Of a stretch of 64,000 nucleotides of DNA, positions 18,047 through 27,385 are shown in pieces. How positions within the stretch are numbered: the first letter of the stretch is position 1; each line of letters opens with the position of its first letter. The position numbers and the translations under genes are program-made. Under the pieces are notes generated by a model. The model was not told the DNA's origin, did not search any database, and saw only the letters and a program-made list of their open reading frames with translations. The DNA is from Nitrosospira briensis (GTDB lineage Bacteria; Pseudomonadota; Gammaproteobacteria; Burkholderiales; Nitrosomonadaceae), in NCBI RefSeq assembly GCF_900115125.1, contig NZ_FOVJ01000007.1:62001-126000 (forward strand), in the 5' to 3' direction.

Positions 18047-18583
18047 TCATGGATTCTCGGCATCCGGTTTCGGCTCTTTTTTCTTCGGCTGGATAACAGC
18101 CCTCACTCTCCCCTCGGTATGCGTTTGAGTGCTTGCGTTATTGTTGCTCGTTACCTGGAAAAACTCGTTGATCGCATCGTAGGAAATATAATCGCCGTGT
18201 ACTTCATCCTGCCCGCGCCGTAATCTCGCTTTCTTGAAGAGCTGTACCTTATCAGCTTTGCCGTCATACTCCATGCGCTCACTCCAGCCCTCGACGTACT
18301 CGTCCCTGCCATCGCGCTTTTGCCGGAAACTGGCGAGGTTACCGAAAGCAGTGGCTTGCTGAAATCCGTTCGCGTCTTCTTTCACCGTCATTTTGTCAGC
18401 CCGGATTACCAAGGTACCTTGGGTGAGCACTACGTTGCCGGTGAATGTGGCGAGCTTGTTGGCGTCCTGAACCGTAGCGCGGTCCGCCTCCAGATGCACC
18501 GGTTTATCTTTATCGGCTCGCTCAGCCAAGACCGATCCGGTAAACAGCACATTTAAAAAAAATATGATAAAAAAGGATTTCAT
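18047..18583 (-). CDS. lptA: LPS transport periplasmic protein LptA
   Basis: A 178-residue periplasmic bridge protein of the Lpt system, from the ATG at 18583. A 14-residue longer frame from 18625 would put charged residues before the signal peptide. Residues 1-20 are the signal peptide (MKSFFIIFFLNVLFTGSVLA). The OstA-type beta-jellyroll follows: VHLEADRATVQDANKLATF, TGNVVLTQGTLVIRADKM and GDYISYDAINEFFQV. It ends with a Lys/Pro-rich tail. It starts 20 bases after lptC and lies 148 bases before lptB. The gap contains no gene. Confidence 0.93.
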   Translation of the reverse strand: MKSFFIIFFLNVLFTGSVLAERADKDKPVHLEADRATVQDANKLATFTGNVVLTQGTLVIRADKMTVKEDANGFQQATAFGNLASFRQKRDGRDEYVEGWSERMEYDGKADKVQLFKKARLRRGQDEVHGDYISYDAINEFFQVTSNNNASTQTHTEGRVRAVIQPKKKEPKPDAENP

Positions 18584-18602
18584 TCGGCCTCGGTTAGAGC
18601 GG

Positions 18603-19178
18603 CTACCGCCGCTTGTCATGGACAACCCTTACCTGTGACAACAACCGGGTGACATTGGTGCGATTGTTCATCTCCATGCCGACCGCTTTCATGGTGGCAT
18701 TCGTTTCGCTAATCACCACGGGCTTGTTGGTTTTGGCGATGTCGTCATCCGGTATGAGATGCAACAAGCTGGTCGTCATGATTGTTTCGCCACGGCCTTT
18801 ACCCGCATTCCGAAGCACTTTAACGTTACCTATAAGATAGATATTTTCACCCTTCGCGGACATCCTTGCCTCGTCCGCTGTTATTTGCACCGCCGGCTTA
18901 CCGGACTCGGTACCGATAAAATGGGGTTTTTCCACATCAGTGGTATCGTCTTCCGGATAATGCACCATGCTCTTGCCTATGAGCATGTGGCGGGCGGCTC
19001 CATCTTCCCCCATGCGGGCAGCCGAGAAGTTTTCCACCACGTAATCGGGCGCACGGCGCGATCCGTTGTCTTCGTGGGCCGGGGACGGTGCCCGTGCCGG
19101 CTGGTTCTGCCAAAACGACAACGCCGCCAGCAAGACGAGTATGAGGAGGAGGATTGCGGGAAGCAGGCGGCTGATCAT
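18603..19178 (-). CDS. lptC: LPS export protein LptC
   Basis: A 191-residue bitopic inner-membrane protein with one N-terminal membrane segment (about residues 5-23, LLPAILLLILVLLAALSFW) and a periplasmic beta-jellyroll domain (YVVENFSAARMGEDGAARHML is the typical LptC start of that domain). LptC receives LPS from LptB2FG and hands it to LptA. Its start overlaps the kdsC stop by 4 bases, showing translational coupling. Sequence conservation in LptC is low, so the assignment rests on topology, motif and operon place. Confidence 0.92.
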   Translation of the reverse strand: MISRLLPAILLLILVLLAALSFWQNQPARAPSPAHEDNGSRRAPDYVVENFSAARMGEDGAARHMLIGKSMVHYPEDDTTDVEKPHFIGTESGKPAVQITADEARMSAKGENIYLIGNVKVLRNAGKGRGETIMTTSLLHLIPDDDIAKTNKPVVISETNATMKAVGMEMNNRTNVTRLLSQVRVVHDKRR

Positions 19179-19699
19179 TTGAGATAGGTCGCCAAATGCA
19201 TATCCAGCGTATCCTGGGCATGCATTATCATTTCACAAACCTCTCGCACCGCTCCGCGCCCGCCTTCAAGGCGAGTGACATAGTGTGCATGCTTTTTCAC
19301 CAGGGCGGGTGCGGCAGGTACAGTAATGGCCAGACCGCACCGCAGCATCACGGGCAAATCTATCAGGTCATCGCCCATGTAGGCACAGGCGGACGCCTCG
19401 ATTTCGAGTTCCTTCAACAAGGCCTCGAATGCAGGCAGCTTACTCTTTGCACCTTGATAAACAGTCGCCACACCCCAGTCTTTTGCCTTCAAATCCACGC
19501 AACGCGACTGCCTGCCAGTGATAAGGGCAACTTTGACTCCGCATGCCTTCAGCATTTTCAGACCATGACCGTCATGGCTATTGAATGCCTTGATTTCTTC
19601 ACCACCATCTGTGAGGTAGAGGCTTCCATCGGTAAGCACCCCGTCCACATCGAAGATAACCGTATGAATCTTCCTGGCCCTTTCGAATATATCCTGCAT
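19175..19699 (-). CDS. kdsC: KDO 8-phosphate phosphatase
   Basis: A 174-residue HAD phosphatase that removes phosphate from 3-deoxy-D-manno-octulosonate 8-phosphate in the LPS inner-core pathway. It carries the HAD motif I DVDGVLTDG (about 18-26), motif II ITGR, a conserved Lys in AKSKLPAF, and motif IV GDDLIDLPVM. The C1-type compact length is normal for KdsC. It is the first gene of the kdsC-lptC-lptA-lptB-rpoN cluster here. The usual upstream kdsD isomerase gene is not next to it; a gene-free 200-base stretch with a hairpin and then ispH lie upstream instead. Confidence 0.96.
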   Translation of the reverse strand: MQDIFERARKIHTVIFDVDGVLTDGSLYLTDGGEEIKAFNSHDGHGLKMLKACGVKVALITGRQSRCVDLKAKDWGVATVYQGAKSKLPAFEALLKELEIEASACAYMGDDLIDLPVMLRCGLAITVPAAPALVKKHAHYVTRLEGGRGAVREVCEMIMHAQDTLDMHLATYLK

Positions 19700-19834
19700 T
19701 GATATTAACGGCTCATGTCCGGTGATTTAATAAACGGTGATTTAAATACAATTAATTTTTGCTGGTACGGAACAGGTAATGCGGCGCTGCTACAGATCAG
19801 CGAAACTGTTGGAGCGGAACAGGAACAAGCGCCG

Positions 19835-19861
19835 TGGTGCTGGCGAAGCGCACCAGCACCA
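19835..19861. repeat. Hairpin between ispH and kdsC
   Basis: TGGTGCTGG and CCAGCACCA pair perfectly over 9 bp around a 9-base loop. No run of T follows, so it is a stem-loop or dispersed palindrome rather than a clear terminator. Confidence 0.5.
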
Positions 19862-19906
19862 GTGGCGTGCAATTTGGACGTGTAGAAAATTACTGGCGCG
19901 AAGTGA

Positions 19907-20851
19907 TTAGTTTTTAGGCAAAGGAAATACGACGGACTCAACCACGCCGCTCAGTTCCTCTACTACCACTTCCTTTCCCGCTTGCCCTGCACCTATCTGC
20001 CGTAGCCGCGAGATCACTTCCTGCACCAGCACTTCCGGGGCAGAGGCGCCGGCAGTGATACCGATCTGGTCCTTTCCTTCCAGCCACCTTTCCTGCAACT
20101 GCTCCGCACGATCTATCATATAGGCGTCCACGCCGGCATTCCTTGCAACTTCGCACAAGCGGTTGGAGTTGGAACTATTGGGCGAGCCGACCACAATTAC
20201 CAGATCGCACTGCTTGACCATCATTTTCACCGCATCCTGGCGGTTTTGCGTAGCGTAGCAAATGTCGTCTTTTTTCGGTCCGGTAATTTTTGGAAAGCGC
20301 TTTTTCAAGGCCTTGATCACCCGTGTTGCATCGTCTACCGACAGCGTTGTTTGCGTGACATATGCCAAGTGGGTCGGATCTTGAACCTTCAGATTGTCGA
20401 CATCCTCCTCTGTTTCGACCAGATACATACAGGGACCGTCTCCCTCGGCCTGGCCCATCGTGCCTTCCACTTCCGGATGCCCGGCATGGCCGATCATGAT
20501 GATTTCCCGTCCCTGCTCCCGCATTTTTGCCACTTCGATATGAACCTTGGTCACGAGTGGGCAAGTGGCGTCGAATACCTTGAACTGTTGCGCCTCGGCT
20601 TCCCGCCGCACTTCATGGGAAACTCCGTGCGCGCTGAAGATCAAAATGCTGCCAACGGGCACCTCGTCGAGATTTTCGACAAACACCGCTCCTTTTTTTT
20701 CCAGATTCTCCACCACGAACCGGTTATGTACTACCTCGTGGCGCACATAAATCGGCGCCCCATGCATACTCAGCGCCCGCTCGACAATTTCGATCGCACG
20801 ATCTACCCCGGCACAAAAACCACGAGGGTTTGCAAGCAATACCTTGATCAT
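19907..20851 (-). CDS. ispH: 4-hydroxy-3-methylbut-2-enyl diphosphate reductase
   Basis: A 314-residue iron-sulfur enzyme catalysing the last step of the MEP isoprenoid pathway (HMBPP to IPP and DMAPP). The three cluster-ligand cysteines are visible in [25 protein letters not shown] and ...[12 protein letters not shown]-flanked segments (with [13 protein letters not shown] nearby). The substrate-binding motifs [13 protein letters not shown] and [13 protein letters not shown] are intact. Length is normal. It is transcribed alone, with 220 gene-free bases upstream and a hairpin downstream. Confidence 0.96.
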   Translation of the reverse strand: MIKVLLANPRGFCAGVDRAIEIVERALSMHGAPIYVRHEVVHNRFVVENLEKKGAVFVENLDEVPVGSILIFSAHGVSHEVRREAEAQQFKVFDATCPLVTKVHIEVAKMREQGREIIMIGHAGHPEVEGTMGQAEGDGPCMYLVETEEDVDNLKVQDPTHLAYVTQTTLSVDDATRVIKALKKRFPKITGPKKDDICYATQNRQDAVKMMVKQCDLVIVVGSPNSSNSNRLCEVARNAGVDAYMIDRAEQLQERWLEGKDQIGITAGASAPEVLVQEVISRLRQIGAGQAGKEVVVEELSGVVESVVFPLPKN

Positions 20852-21073
20852 CAGTCATTCTCCATAAAAACTTTCATTCAGGCACCCAGACTATTCACGG
20901 TGCTGTTCGTGGTTCAGTGCGCTCTGCATATACATATATAGCGACCACATGCGCGATAGCGCAGATAACCAGTGGCGATGGCAAAAGCCGTGGACCGTTA
21001 TTCTAGAGCATTCATATATTTCCTCAAGGAATCTCTAGTCAGGGTTTCCCATTGAGTCCCTCATAGCTACCCC

Positions 21074-22072
21074 TCATGAGCTACTCCGCGTTGCCGCATC
21101 GGCCCCTGTACCGGAAACATCCTTTTGCTGGCGTGACCGGACACTGTCCAATTGGGCGCAAACCGTTTTTGCTGCTCGCAGCATTCGAACAGTCTGGCGA
21201 TGCAAGAGATCAGGGTGCACAAAAAACAAGTGGCTGTTCCTGACTGCGCTCACTTGCGGAAAGCGGCGCGACAGGTTCCGCGCTCCAGTTTCAGCAAATT
21301 CGTCGGAGGCACTGCTGATAATAGCTTGAGGATCGGCTTCCACTAAATTTTCCGGCGATATTACCGGCGTTAAAGAAGGAGCGGATCTAAACACATTCAC
21401 TCCGCCACAAATACCGATGATATCGCTGATAAGATGATTACCATTCACCGTCATCAGCGGCTGATGCCAAATTACCTGGAATACGCTGATTTTACGACGA
21501 TCGCTATAGGTGTGCTTGATTCCTTGCAATTCTTCTTCATAGTCGCTCGCGGCTGACTCTGCCTGCATTGATGTTCCCGCCAGCTTCCCGGCCGTCCGCA
21601 ACAATCGCGGAACATCTCCCAGTTTATTCGCTTCAGTAGCGAAAACAGTGATGCCCAGTTTCTCCAGTTTCTCGATATCCTTACGGGCGTTCCCGCTATG
21701 CCACGCGACCACCAGATCAGGCTTGAGCGCGACAATTCTCTCCAGATCAAGATTGGACGCGTCGCCGACATCCTGAACCGTTCTGGCAGCATCGGGGTAG
21801 TCGCTATAGCGACTGACGCCTACCAGTTTGCTCCCTGCTCCGGCCGCGAATATCAGCTCGGTGATGTGCGGAGAAAGGGAGACGATACGCTTTGCAAAAT
21901 GGTCCAGGCGAACACTGTGTCCACGATCATCGGTGAGCTTGATCGGAAAAGCAGGCAAAGCTGCGGCCGCTACGTTGATAACGCCAGCAATGCCAATAGA
22001 AGTCCCCAGCAGTGATGCCGGAAATACAAACAACAGTATTAAAACGCTACGCCTTATCTTGTTGAGAGGCAT
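21074..22072 (-). CDS. Cobalamin/heme-type periplasmic binding protein (BtuF-like)
   Basis: 332 residues from the ATG at 22072. A longer frame exists, but its first 114 residues have no similarity and merely oppose the neighbour. Residues 1-35 form a signal sequence (MPLNKIRRSVLILLFVFPAS). The body is a class III substrate-binding protein: KRIVSLSPHITELIFAAGAG, VGVSRYSDYPDAART, LDLERIVALKPDLVVAW and ISPENLVEADPQAIISS all match BtuF. It should bind vitamin B12 for an ABC importer, but no BtuC or BtuD gene is in the window and a corrinoid-specific role is by similarity only. It lies 77 bases downstream of the DAHP synthase gene. No B12 riboswitch is seen in that gap. Confidence 0.85.
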   Translation of the reverse strand: MPLNKIRRSVLILLFVFPASLLGTSIGIAGVINVAAAALPAFPIKLTDDRGHSVRLDHFAKRIVSLSPHITELIFAAGAGSKLVGVSRYSDYPDAARTVQDVGDASNLDLERIVALKPDLVVAWHSGNARKDIEKLEKLGITVFATEANKLGDVPRLLRTAGKLAGTSMQAESAASDYEEELQGIKHTYSDRRKISVFQVIWHQPLMTVNGNHLISDIIGICGGVNVFRSAPSLTPVISPENLVEADPQAIISSASDEFAETGARNLSRRFPQVSAVRNSHLFFVHPDLLHRQTVRMLRAAKTVCAQLDSVRSRQQKDVSGTGADAATRSSS

Positions 22073-22149
22073 GGGCGGTAGGCAGGCATTCCCGAGCGGG
22101 TGTTTGTGGATTCGCGTTATGGAGATTTTTTGATGGAAAAAGCGGAAAA

Positions 22150-23268
22150 CTATGCTTCCTGATAACGCTCCGCCAGGGCGGCGCGTCGTTCGTATGCTTC
22201 CCGTGCTATGCGGACGTCTTCGAGGAAAAACGGCAGTTCCCTGATCAGCATCGCCTGAGGTCCATCCACGAGTGCCTTGCCTGGCACCGGATGAAAATCC
22301 ACCAGTATCATATTGGCGCCCGCAATCACCCCTTGGGTGGTCACATGCATGATATCGAGTATGCCGTCCGGCGAGGAAGCGCGCAGGCCTACTGAATGGG
22401 AAGGGTCTATGCATACCGGCATGCGGGTGAGACGCTTGACCACTGGCACATGGGCAAAATCCACGAAGTTGCGATGAGGATCCGCCATGTTGGTCTTCAT
22501 GCCGCGCAGGCCAAAGACAACCTTGCGATTACCCTCGGACGCGAGATATTCCGCGGCGTTCAGCGACTCATCCAATGTGATCCCAAAGCCGCGCTTGAGC
22601 AACACCGGGAAATCCTGCTGGCGTCCTACGATTTTCAGCAGCTCGAAATTTTGTGTATTGCGCGTGCCGATCTGCAACATGACACCCGTGGAATTGCCTG
22701 TCCGGTAAAGGGCTTCGCAAATTTCCTCCACATGGGATTCATGCGTGATTTCCATGGCTATCACTTTGATGCCATATTTCCCGGCCAGGTCGAATACATA
22801 AGGCAGGCAAGCCTTGCCGTGACCCTGGAATGAATATGGGCTGGTACGCGGCTTGTACGCGCCCATGCGGGTGCATACCTGGCCATTGTCGCGGAGCGCC
22901 TGCATCATCAACTCGACATGCTCCAGCGTATCCACCGCGCACAGCCCGGCGAAAACGTTCAGGGTATCCTGACCGAAGCGAACACCGTTATAGTCGAAGT
23001 GAGTGGGCCGGTGATCGTCTTTATGCCGCCCGAGAACGCGATACTCCTCCGAGATCCGCACAACCTGCTCGACACACGGCAAGTTTTGCATTTCCTCGAT
23101 TGGCAAGGGCTTGGTATTGCCGATCAGATATACCTCGGTAAGAGTCTGCTCGACGCCGACTTCGGTATGCACACGCGTGGAAATACCAGGGAGATTGGCG
23201 AGATGCGCCATTAACTGCTTGTATTCGGCGCTGTCCGGCCGAGTATCCGGATTCAGGACAAGGATCAT
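22150..23268 (-). CDS. DAHP synthase, type I-beta with ferredoxin-like domain
   Basis: A 372-residue 3-deoxy-7-phosphoheptulonate synthase, condensing phosphoenolpyruvate and erythrose 4-phosphate at the entry to aromatic amino-acid synthesis. Residues 1-65 form an ACT/ferredoxin-like regulatory domain (MILVLNPDTRPDSAEYKQL). The catalytic barrel shows MGAYKPRTSPYSFQGHG, LQIGTRNTQNFELL, VLLKRGFG and CIDPSHSVGLR, the metal and phosphate ligands of the I-beta group, which differs from E. coli AroG. Feedback control through the N-terminal domain is expected from relatives. It is followed by the BtuF-like gene on the same strand. Confidence 0.93.
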   Translation of the reverse strand: MILVLNPDTRPDSAEYKQLMAHLANLPGISTRVHTEVGVEQTLTEVYLIGNTKPLPIEEMQNLPCVEQVVRISEEYRVLGRHKDDHRPTHFDYNGVRFGQDTLNVFAGLCAVDTLEHVELMMQALRDNGQVCTRMGAYKPRTSPYSFQGHGKACLPYVFDLAGKYGIKVIAMEITHESHVEEICEALYRTGNSTGVMLQIGTRNTQNFELLKIVGRQQDFPVLLKRGFGITLDESLNAAEYLASEGNRKVVFGLRGMKTNMADPHRNFVDFAHVPVVKRLTRMPVCIDPSHSVGLRASSPDGILDIMHVTTQGVIAGANMILVDFHPVPGKALVDGPQAMLIRELPFFLEDVRIAREAYERRAALAERYQEA

Positions 23269-23406
23269 TGAAAATAGTACCGGGGCATCGACAAAAGCGC
23301 ACTGAAGGCAGGCACGCGGAAATGCGGGATTCTAACTGAAAAAACCGATGCTTGCCATTCAATTGAATATCGCGTTTAATCGGTTTCGGGTCTTCCTTTT
23401 ACCTCT

Positions 23407-24468
23407 TTGAAGTCTTGCCGGACCCGGCAACAGGCCTGCAACCGCAAGGCGATTCAAGATAAACCAGGCCCCCCATCTGCCGTGACAGACCCGAACGTAA
23501 ATTTCCCGAATCGCGATTTGGCTACCCATCCCGCAATTTTTCTGATGGGACCCACTGCAAGCGGTAAAAGCAGCATTGCGCTGGAAATCTCCCGGCATTT
23601 CCCGGTGGAAATCGTCAGTGTCGATTCGGCCCAAGTGTACCGGCATATGAACATAGGTACCGCCAAGCCCGATGCGGAAACCATGGCGCGGGTCCCTCAC
23701 CATCTCATCAACCTGATTGAGCCGCAAGAGCATTATTCCGCTGCCCAATTCCTGAGAGACGCCCTTGCGATAATGAGCGAGGTCACGGAACGGGGCAATA
23801 TTCCCCTGTTGACGGGCGGCACGATGCTCTATTTTAAAACATTGCTGGACGGGCTTTCAACGCTGCCGTCCGCGAACAGCAGCTTGCGCGGGGCGATTGA
23901 AGCCAAAGCGGAAGAAAGAGGCTGGCCCGCATTGCACAACGAACTGTCGCAGCTGGACCCGGCCAGCGCGGCAAGAATCAAGCCCACCGATAGTCAGCGC
24001 ATCCAGCGTGCGCTGGAAGTGTGCTACCTCACAGGCAGGCCCATGTCGGAAATCCTGAAGGAGCCGCGATATGTGTCTTTTCCTTATCGGGCAATCAAGA
24101 TCGCCCTCATTCCCTCTGATCGCGGAATACTGCACCAACGCATCGCCCAGCGCTTCGAGCAAATGCTAAAACGGGGATTAATCGATGAAGTCCGCGCAAT
24201 CCGTGATAAATTCTGTCTGAACGACCAGAGCCCTTCCATGCGCTGCGTCGGTTACCGGCAAGTATGGATGTATCTGGAAAAGCAGATCGATTCGGGAAAA
24301 ATGCGGGAGATGGCGTTGGCCGCGACACGGCAATTAGCAAAGCGGCAGCTCACCTGGTTGCGTTCCATGAAAGGAATGCAGGAATTCGATTGCCTGGACG
24401 AAAATTTGCCGGAACAGGTGCTCAAGTACCTTCTGGATGCTGGATTGAAACGCCCAGTGGCTTCATAA
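23407..24468 (+). CDS. miaA: tRNA dimethylallyltransferase
   Basis: MiaA adds a dimethylallyl group to A37 of tRNAs that read UNN codons. The frame is 353 residues from a TTG. An in-frame GTG at 23482 would give 328 residues and is at least as likely, since neither has a clear ribosome site and conserved sequence begins only at PAIFLMGPTASGKSS (P-loop, about residue 43). Further motifs are VSVDSAQVYRHMNIGTAKP, LLTGGTMLYFKTLLDG and SMRCVGYRQVW. No mutL or hfq neighbour is present. The isoprenoid donor comes from the pathway ended by IspH, encoded 2.5 kb away. Confidence 0.95.
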   Translation: MKSCRTRQQACNRKAIQDKPGPPSAVTDPNVNFPNRDLATHPAIFLMGPTASGKSSIALEISRHFPVEIVSVDSAQVYRHMNIGTAKPDAETMARVPHHLINLIEPQEHYSAAQFLRDALAIMSEVTERGNIPLLTGGTMLYFKTLLDGLSTLPSANSSLRGAIEAKAEERGWPALHNELSQLDPASAARIKPTDSQRIQRALEVCYLTGRPMSEILKEPRYVSFPYRAIKIALIPSDRGILHQRIAQRFEQMLKRGLIDEVRAIRDKFCLNDQSPSMRCVGYRQVWMYLEKQIDSGKMREMALAATRQLAKRQLTWLRSMKGMQEFDCLDENLPEQVLKYLLDAGLKRPVAS

Positions 24469-24533
24469 TCACGATGATTTATTTGATCAGTCTGGTTGGC
24501 ATTCTTTAAATAAATTCTGGTTAGGAAAACGAA

Positions 24534-24890
24534 ATGAACGATAGGCATAGATTTGTTGTTTTGGCCGTAGCCCTTGCCGGCGCCTTGTCCATTGCCGGGT
24601 GCGGAAAATCCGAGAAGGTGCATGAATCCTGGGAAGCGCCTCCAGCACAGGAGCAAGTGGATGACGGCACCCTCAACAGCACGGTAAAGGCAGCGCTACT
24701 TGCCGATCCGGAAGTGAGGCATCTTGATGTCAGGGTCGAGGCAAGCGCCGGCACGGTTATGCTTAGCGGTATTGCGGACAATCAGTCTCAGATGGATCGG
24801 GTGAACATGCTTACCTGGATGGTTGACGGTGTCAAGAAAGTGGACAATAAAATGAGCGTCAGAAGCGCCCCTGCGCCAGCGGAAAGTTGA
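24534..24890 (+). CDS. BON-domain lipoprotein
   Basis: A 118-residue lipoprotein. Residues 1-23 are a signal peptide with lipobox SIAGCG, so Cys23 should be lipidated. The rest is a single BON domain (about 47-110): LNSTVKAALLADPEVRHLDV, then VMLSGIADNQSQMDRV and a closing VKKVDNKMSV. BON proteins such as OsmY bind phospholipid surfaces and are often stress-induced. It stands alone between miaA and the acyl-CoA dehydrogenase gene on the same strand. Confidence 0.88.
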   Translation: MNDRHRFVVLAVALAGALSIAGCGKSEKVHESWEAPPAQEQVDDGTLNSTVKAALLADPEVRHLDVRVEASAGTVMLSGIADNQSQMDRVNMLTWMVDGVKKVDNKMSVRSAPAPAES

Positions 24891-24960
24891 TCGGGCGACT
24901 CCCCATGGAGCATAGAGGCAACGTGGCACAGCTGTCGCAAACCTACGCAGGAAAATTATT

Positions 24961-27330
24961 TTGATCTCTTCTCTGCTTTTGACGCTGGTTCTGATTGTCG
25001 GCGTTATTCTTTTCGTCCCGCCGGTACGCCGCGCACTCATTTCGAACCGCGTACTGAAAATTTTTCGAAAGATACTGCCGAAGGTTTCGCAAACCGAGCA
25101 GGAAGCGCTGGATGCGGGAACCGTATGGTGGGACGGAGATCTGTTCAGCGGCAGGCCCAACTGGAACAAGCTGCTGACCTATCCGAAACCGAAGCTAAGC
25201 GCGGAGGAAAAAGCGTTCCTTGCAGGCCCTGTCGAACAATTATGCGCGATGCTGGACGAATGGCGTATTACGCGCGAACTGTATGACCTGCCACCCGAGG
25301 TCTGGCAATTCATCAAGGACAACGGTTTCTTCGGAATGATCATTCCGAAGCAATATGGCGGCCGCGGTTTTTCGGCGCTGGCACATTCCGAAGTGGTCAT
25401 GAAAATCAGTTCGCGCAGCGGTACGGCAGCGGTATCGGTGATGGTACCCAATTCGCTCGGGCCATCGGAACTGCTGCTGCAATACGGTACTGAAGAGCAG
25501 AAGGATCATTATCTGCCGCGCCTGGCAAAGGGACTCGAAGTACCCTGCTTCGCCCTCACGGGACCGGATGCAGGATCGGATGCGGGTGCGATACCCGATT
25601 ACGGGATTGTCTGTCATGGCGAATTCAACGGCGATGAACATGTGCTGGGCATGCGAGTCACGTGGGAAAAACGCTATATTACCCTGGGGCCGGTCGCGAC
25701 TCTGCTTGGGCTTGCATTCAAGGTGCATGATCCGGACGGGTTGTTGGGCGATGAAAAGGATCTGGGAATTACGCTGGCGCTGATTCCCACCAATACGCCG
25801 GGCGTGAATATCGGCCGCCGCCATTTCCCCCTCGATGCCGCCTTTCAGAACGGCCCCAATTCCGGGAACGATGTATTCATCCCGATGGAATGGGTAATCG
25901 GAGGGCTCGAAGGGGTGGGAGGCGGCTGGCGCATGCTGATGAACTGTCTTGCCGTCGGACGTTCGATTTCCCTGCCCGCGACCAGCACCGGGGCGGCCAA
26001 GCTGGCTGCCCGCACCACGGGCGCATACGGCAGAGTGCGAGTGCAGTTCAAGACTTCTATCGGACGCTTTGAAGGCGTTGAGGAAGCGCTTGCCCGCATT
26101 GGGGGCAACACATACATGATGGACGCGGCGCGCGTGATGACGGCCGGGGCTGTGGATTTGGGCGAAAAGCCAGCGGTCATCTCGGCCATTGTCAAATATC
26201 ATCTCACCGAGCGTGGGCGCCAGGCGATAAACGATGCGATGGACGTACATGGCGGCAAAGGCATTTGCCTTGGGCCCGGCAACTATCTGGGACGCCACTA
26301 CCAGCAGATCCCGGTCAGCATCACGGTAGAAGGCGCCAATATTCTTACCCGCAACATGATCATTTTTGGCCAGGGGGCGATACGCTGCCACCCCTACCTG
26401 TTAAAGGAAATTCACGCCGCCAGTGACACTGATGCGACGCGCGCCTCTGTGCAATTTGACCAGGCGTTCAGCGGACACGTTATTTTCACGCTCGGCAATG
26501 GCTTGCGCACCCTGCTGCACGGATTGACCGGCGGCACGCTCGGGAGCGCTCCGGGTAGCGTCGGCCCTGAAACGCAGCGTTATTACAGTCAGCTCATGCG
26601 TTTTTCCGCTGCTTTCGCCTTTCTTGCCGACATCTCCCTTCTGATTTTGGGGGGCGCGCTCAAGCGCAAGGAAAGAATATCCGCCCGCCTTGGCGATATC
26701 CTCAGCCTGCTCTATTTATGCTCGGCCACGCTGAAACGCTATAAGGACGATGGCCGGCCCGCAGCCGATTCACCGCTACTGCATTGGTCGATGCAAGATG
26801 CGCTCTACCGCATGCAGCAGGCATTCGAGGGATTGCTGGATAATTTTCCGGCCAGCGGGATCGCAAGGCGGGTGCTTCGTTTCATGGTGTTCCCACTGGG
26901 CAAGCCTTTTTCCCAGCCTTCGGATAAGCTGGGCCATGAGGTAGCCACGTTGATGCTGTCACCCGGGGAAGCGCGTGATCGCCTGACTGCCGGAATTTAT
27001 GTGCCTGCATCGGCTGATGAACCGCTGGGCAGGCTGGAACAGGCGCTACAGTGTGCAATGGTTTGCGAAGCGGTGGAAGCCAAGTTGCGCGCCGCCGTCA
27101 AAACCGGACGAATTCCGGCTCAAGGTGATGAAAGGATTGCGGCCGCCCTCAAGCAGAGAGTCATCACGACTGCTGAACTGGAGTTAATGGGAGAGATGAA
27201 GTCATTGCGCCGCGGCGTCATCATGGTGGATGATTTCCCTCGGGATTTTGGCCCGGAGCCCGGCGATGAGGCGGCAAGTGCGCCGGATGCAGCACCGGAG
27301 CAAGCCAATGCGTGTACCGCGTCCGCGTAA
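24961..27330 (+). CDS. fadE: Acyl-CoA dehydrogenase (FadE type)
   Basis: A large 789-residue acyl-CoA dehydrogenase with the FadE layout. It has an N-terminal membrane anchor (SSLLLTLVLIVGVILFVPPV), the flavin dehydrogenase core (GFFGMIIPKQYGGRGFSAL, ALTGPDAGSDAGAIPD, DVHGGKGICLGPGNYLGR) and a C-terminal DUF1974-like helical extension (about 500-760). It oxidises fatty acyl-CoA to trans-2-enoyl-CoA and passes electrons to ETF. The start is a TTG at 24961 with an AGGAAA-like ribosome site. It opens a run of beta-oxidation genes on the plus strand: synthetase, thioesterase, hydratase/dehydrogenase and thiolase. Confidence 0.94.
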   Translation: MISSLLLTLVLIVGVILFVPPVRRALISNRVLKIFRKILPKVSQTEQEALDAGTVWWDGDLFSGRPNWNKLLTYPKPKLSAEEKAFLAGPVEQLCAMLDEWRITRELYDLPPEVWQFIKDNGFFGMIIPKQYGGRGFSALAHSEVVMKISSRSGTAAVSVMVPNSLGPSELLLQYGTEEQKDHYLPRLAKGLEVPCFALTGPDAGSDAGAIPDYGIVCHGEFNGDEHVLGMRVTWEKRYITLGPVATLLGLAFKVHDPDGLLGDEKDLGITLALIPTNTPGVNIGRRHFPLDAAFQNGPNSGNDVFIPMEWVIGGLEGVGGGWRMLMNCLAVGRSISLPATSTGAAKLAARTTGAYGRVRVQFKTSIGRFEGVEEALARIGGNTYMMDAARVMTAGAVDLGEKPAVISAIVKYHLTERGRQAINDAMDVHGGKGICLGPGNYLGRHYQQIPVSITVEGANILTRNMIIFGQGAIRCHPYLLKEIHAASDTDATRASVQFDQAFSGHVIFTLGNGLRTLLHGLTGGTLGSAPGSVGPETQRYYSQLMRFSAAFAFLADISLLILGGALKRKERISARLGDILSLLYLCSATLKRYKDDGRPAADSPLLHWSMQDALYRMQQAFEGLLDNFPASGIARRVLRFMVFPLGKPFSQPSDKLGHEVATLMLSPGEARDRLTAGIYVPASADEPLGRLEQALQCAMVCEAVEAKLRAAVKTGRIPAQGDERIAAALKQRVITTAELELMGEMKSLRRGVIMVDDFPRDFGPEPGDEAASAPDAAPEQANACTASA

Positions 27331-27385
27331 ACGCGCCATGCGAATAACCTTATCGGGTCAAAAATAACAAGATACGGAATACATC

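Noticed and set aside
22073-22149. Cobalamin riboswitch before the BtuF-like gene
   Set aside because: The gap is only 77 bases and shows no B12-box-like sequence.
22073-22414. 114-residue N-terminal extension of the BtuF-like protein
   Set aside because: It reads Arg/Gly/His-rich sequence overlapping the DAHP synthase gene in another frame; the signal peptide starts at the ATG at 22072.
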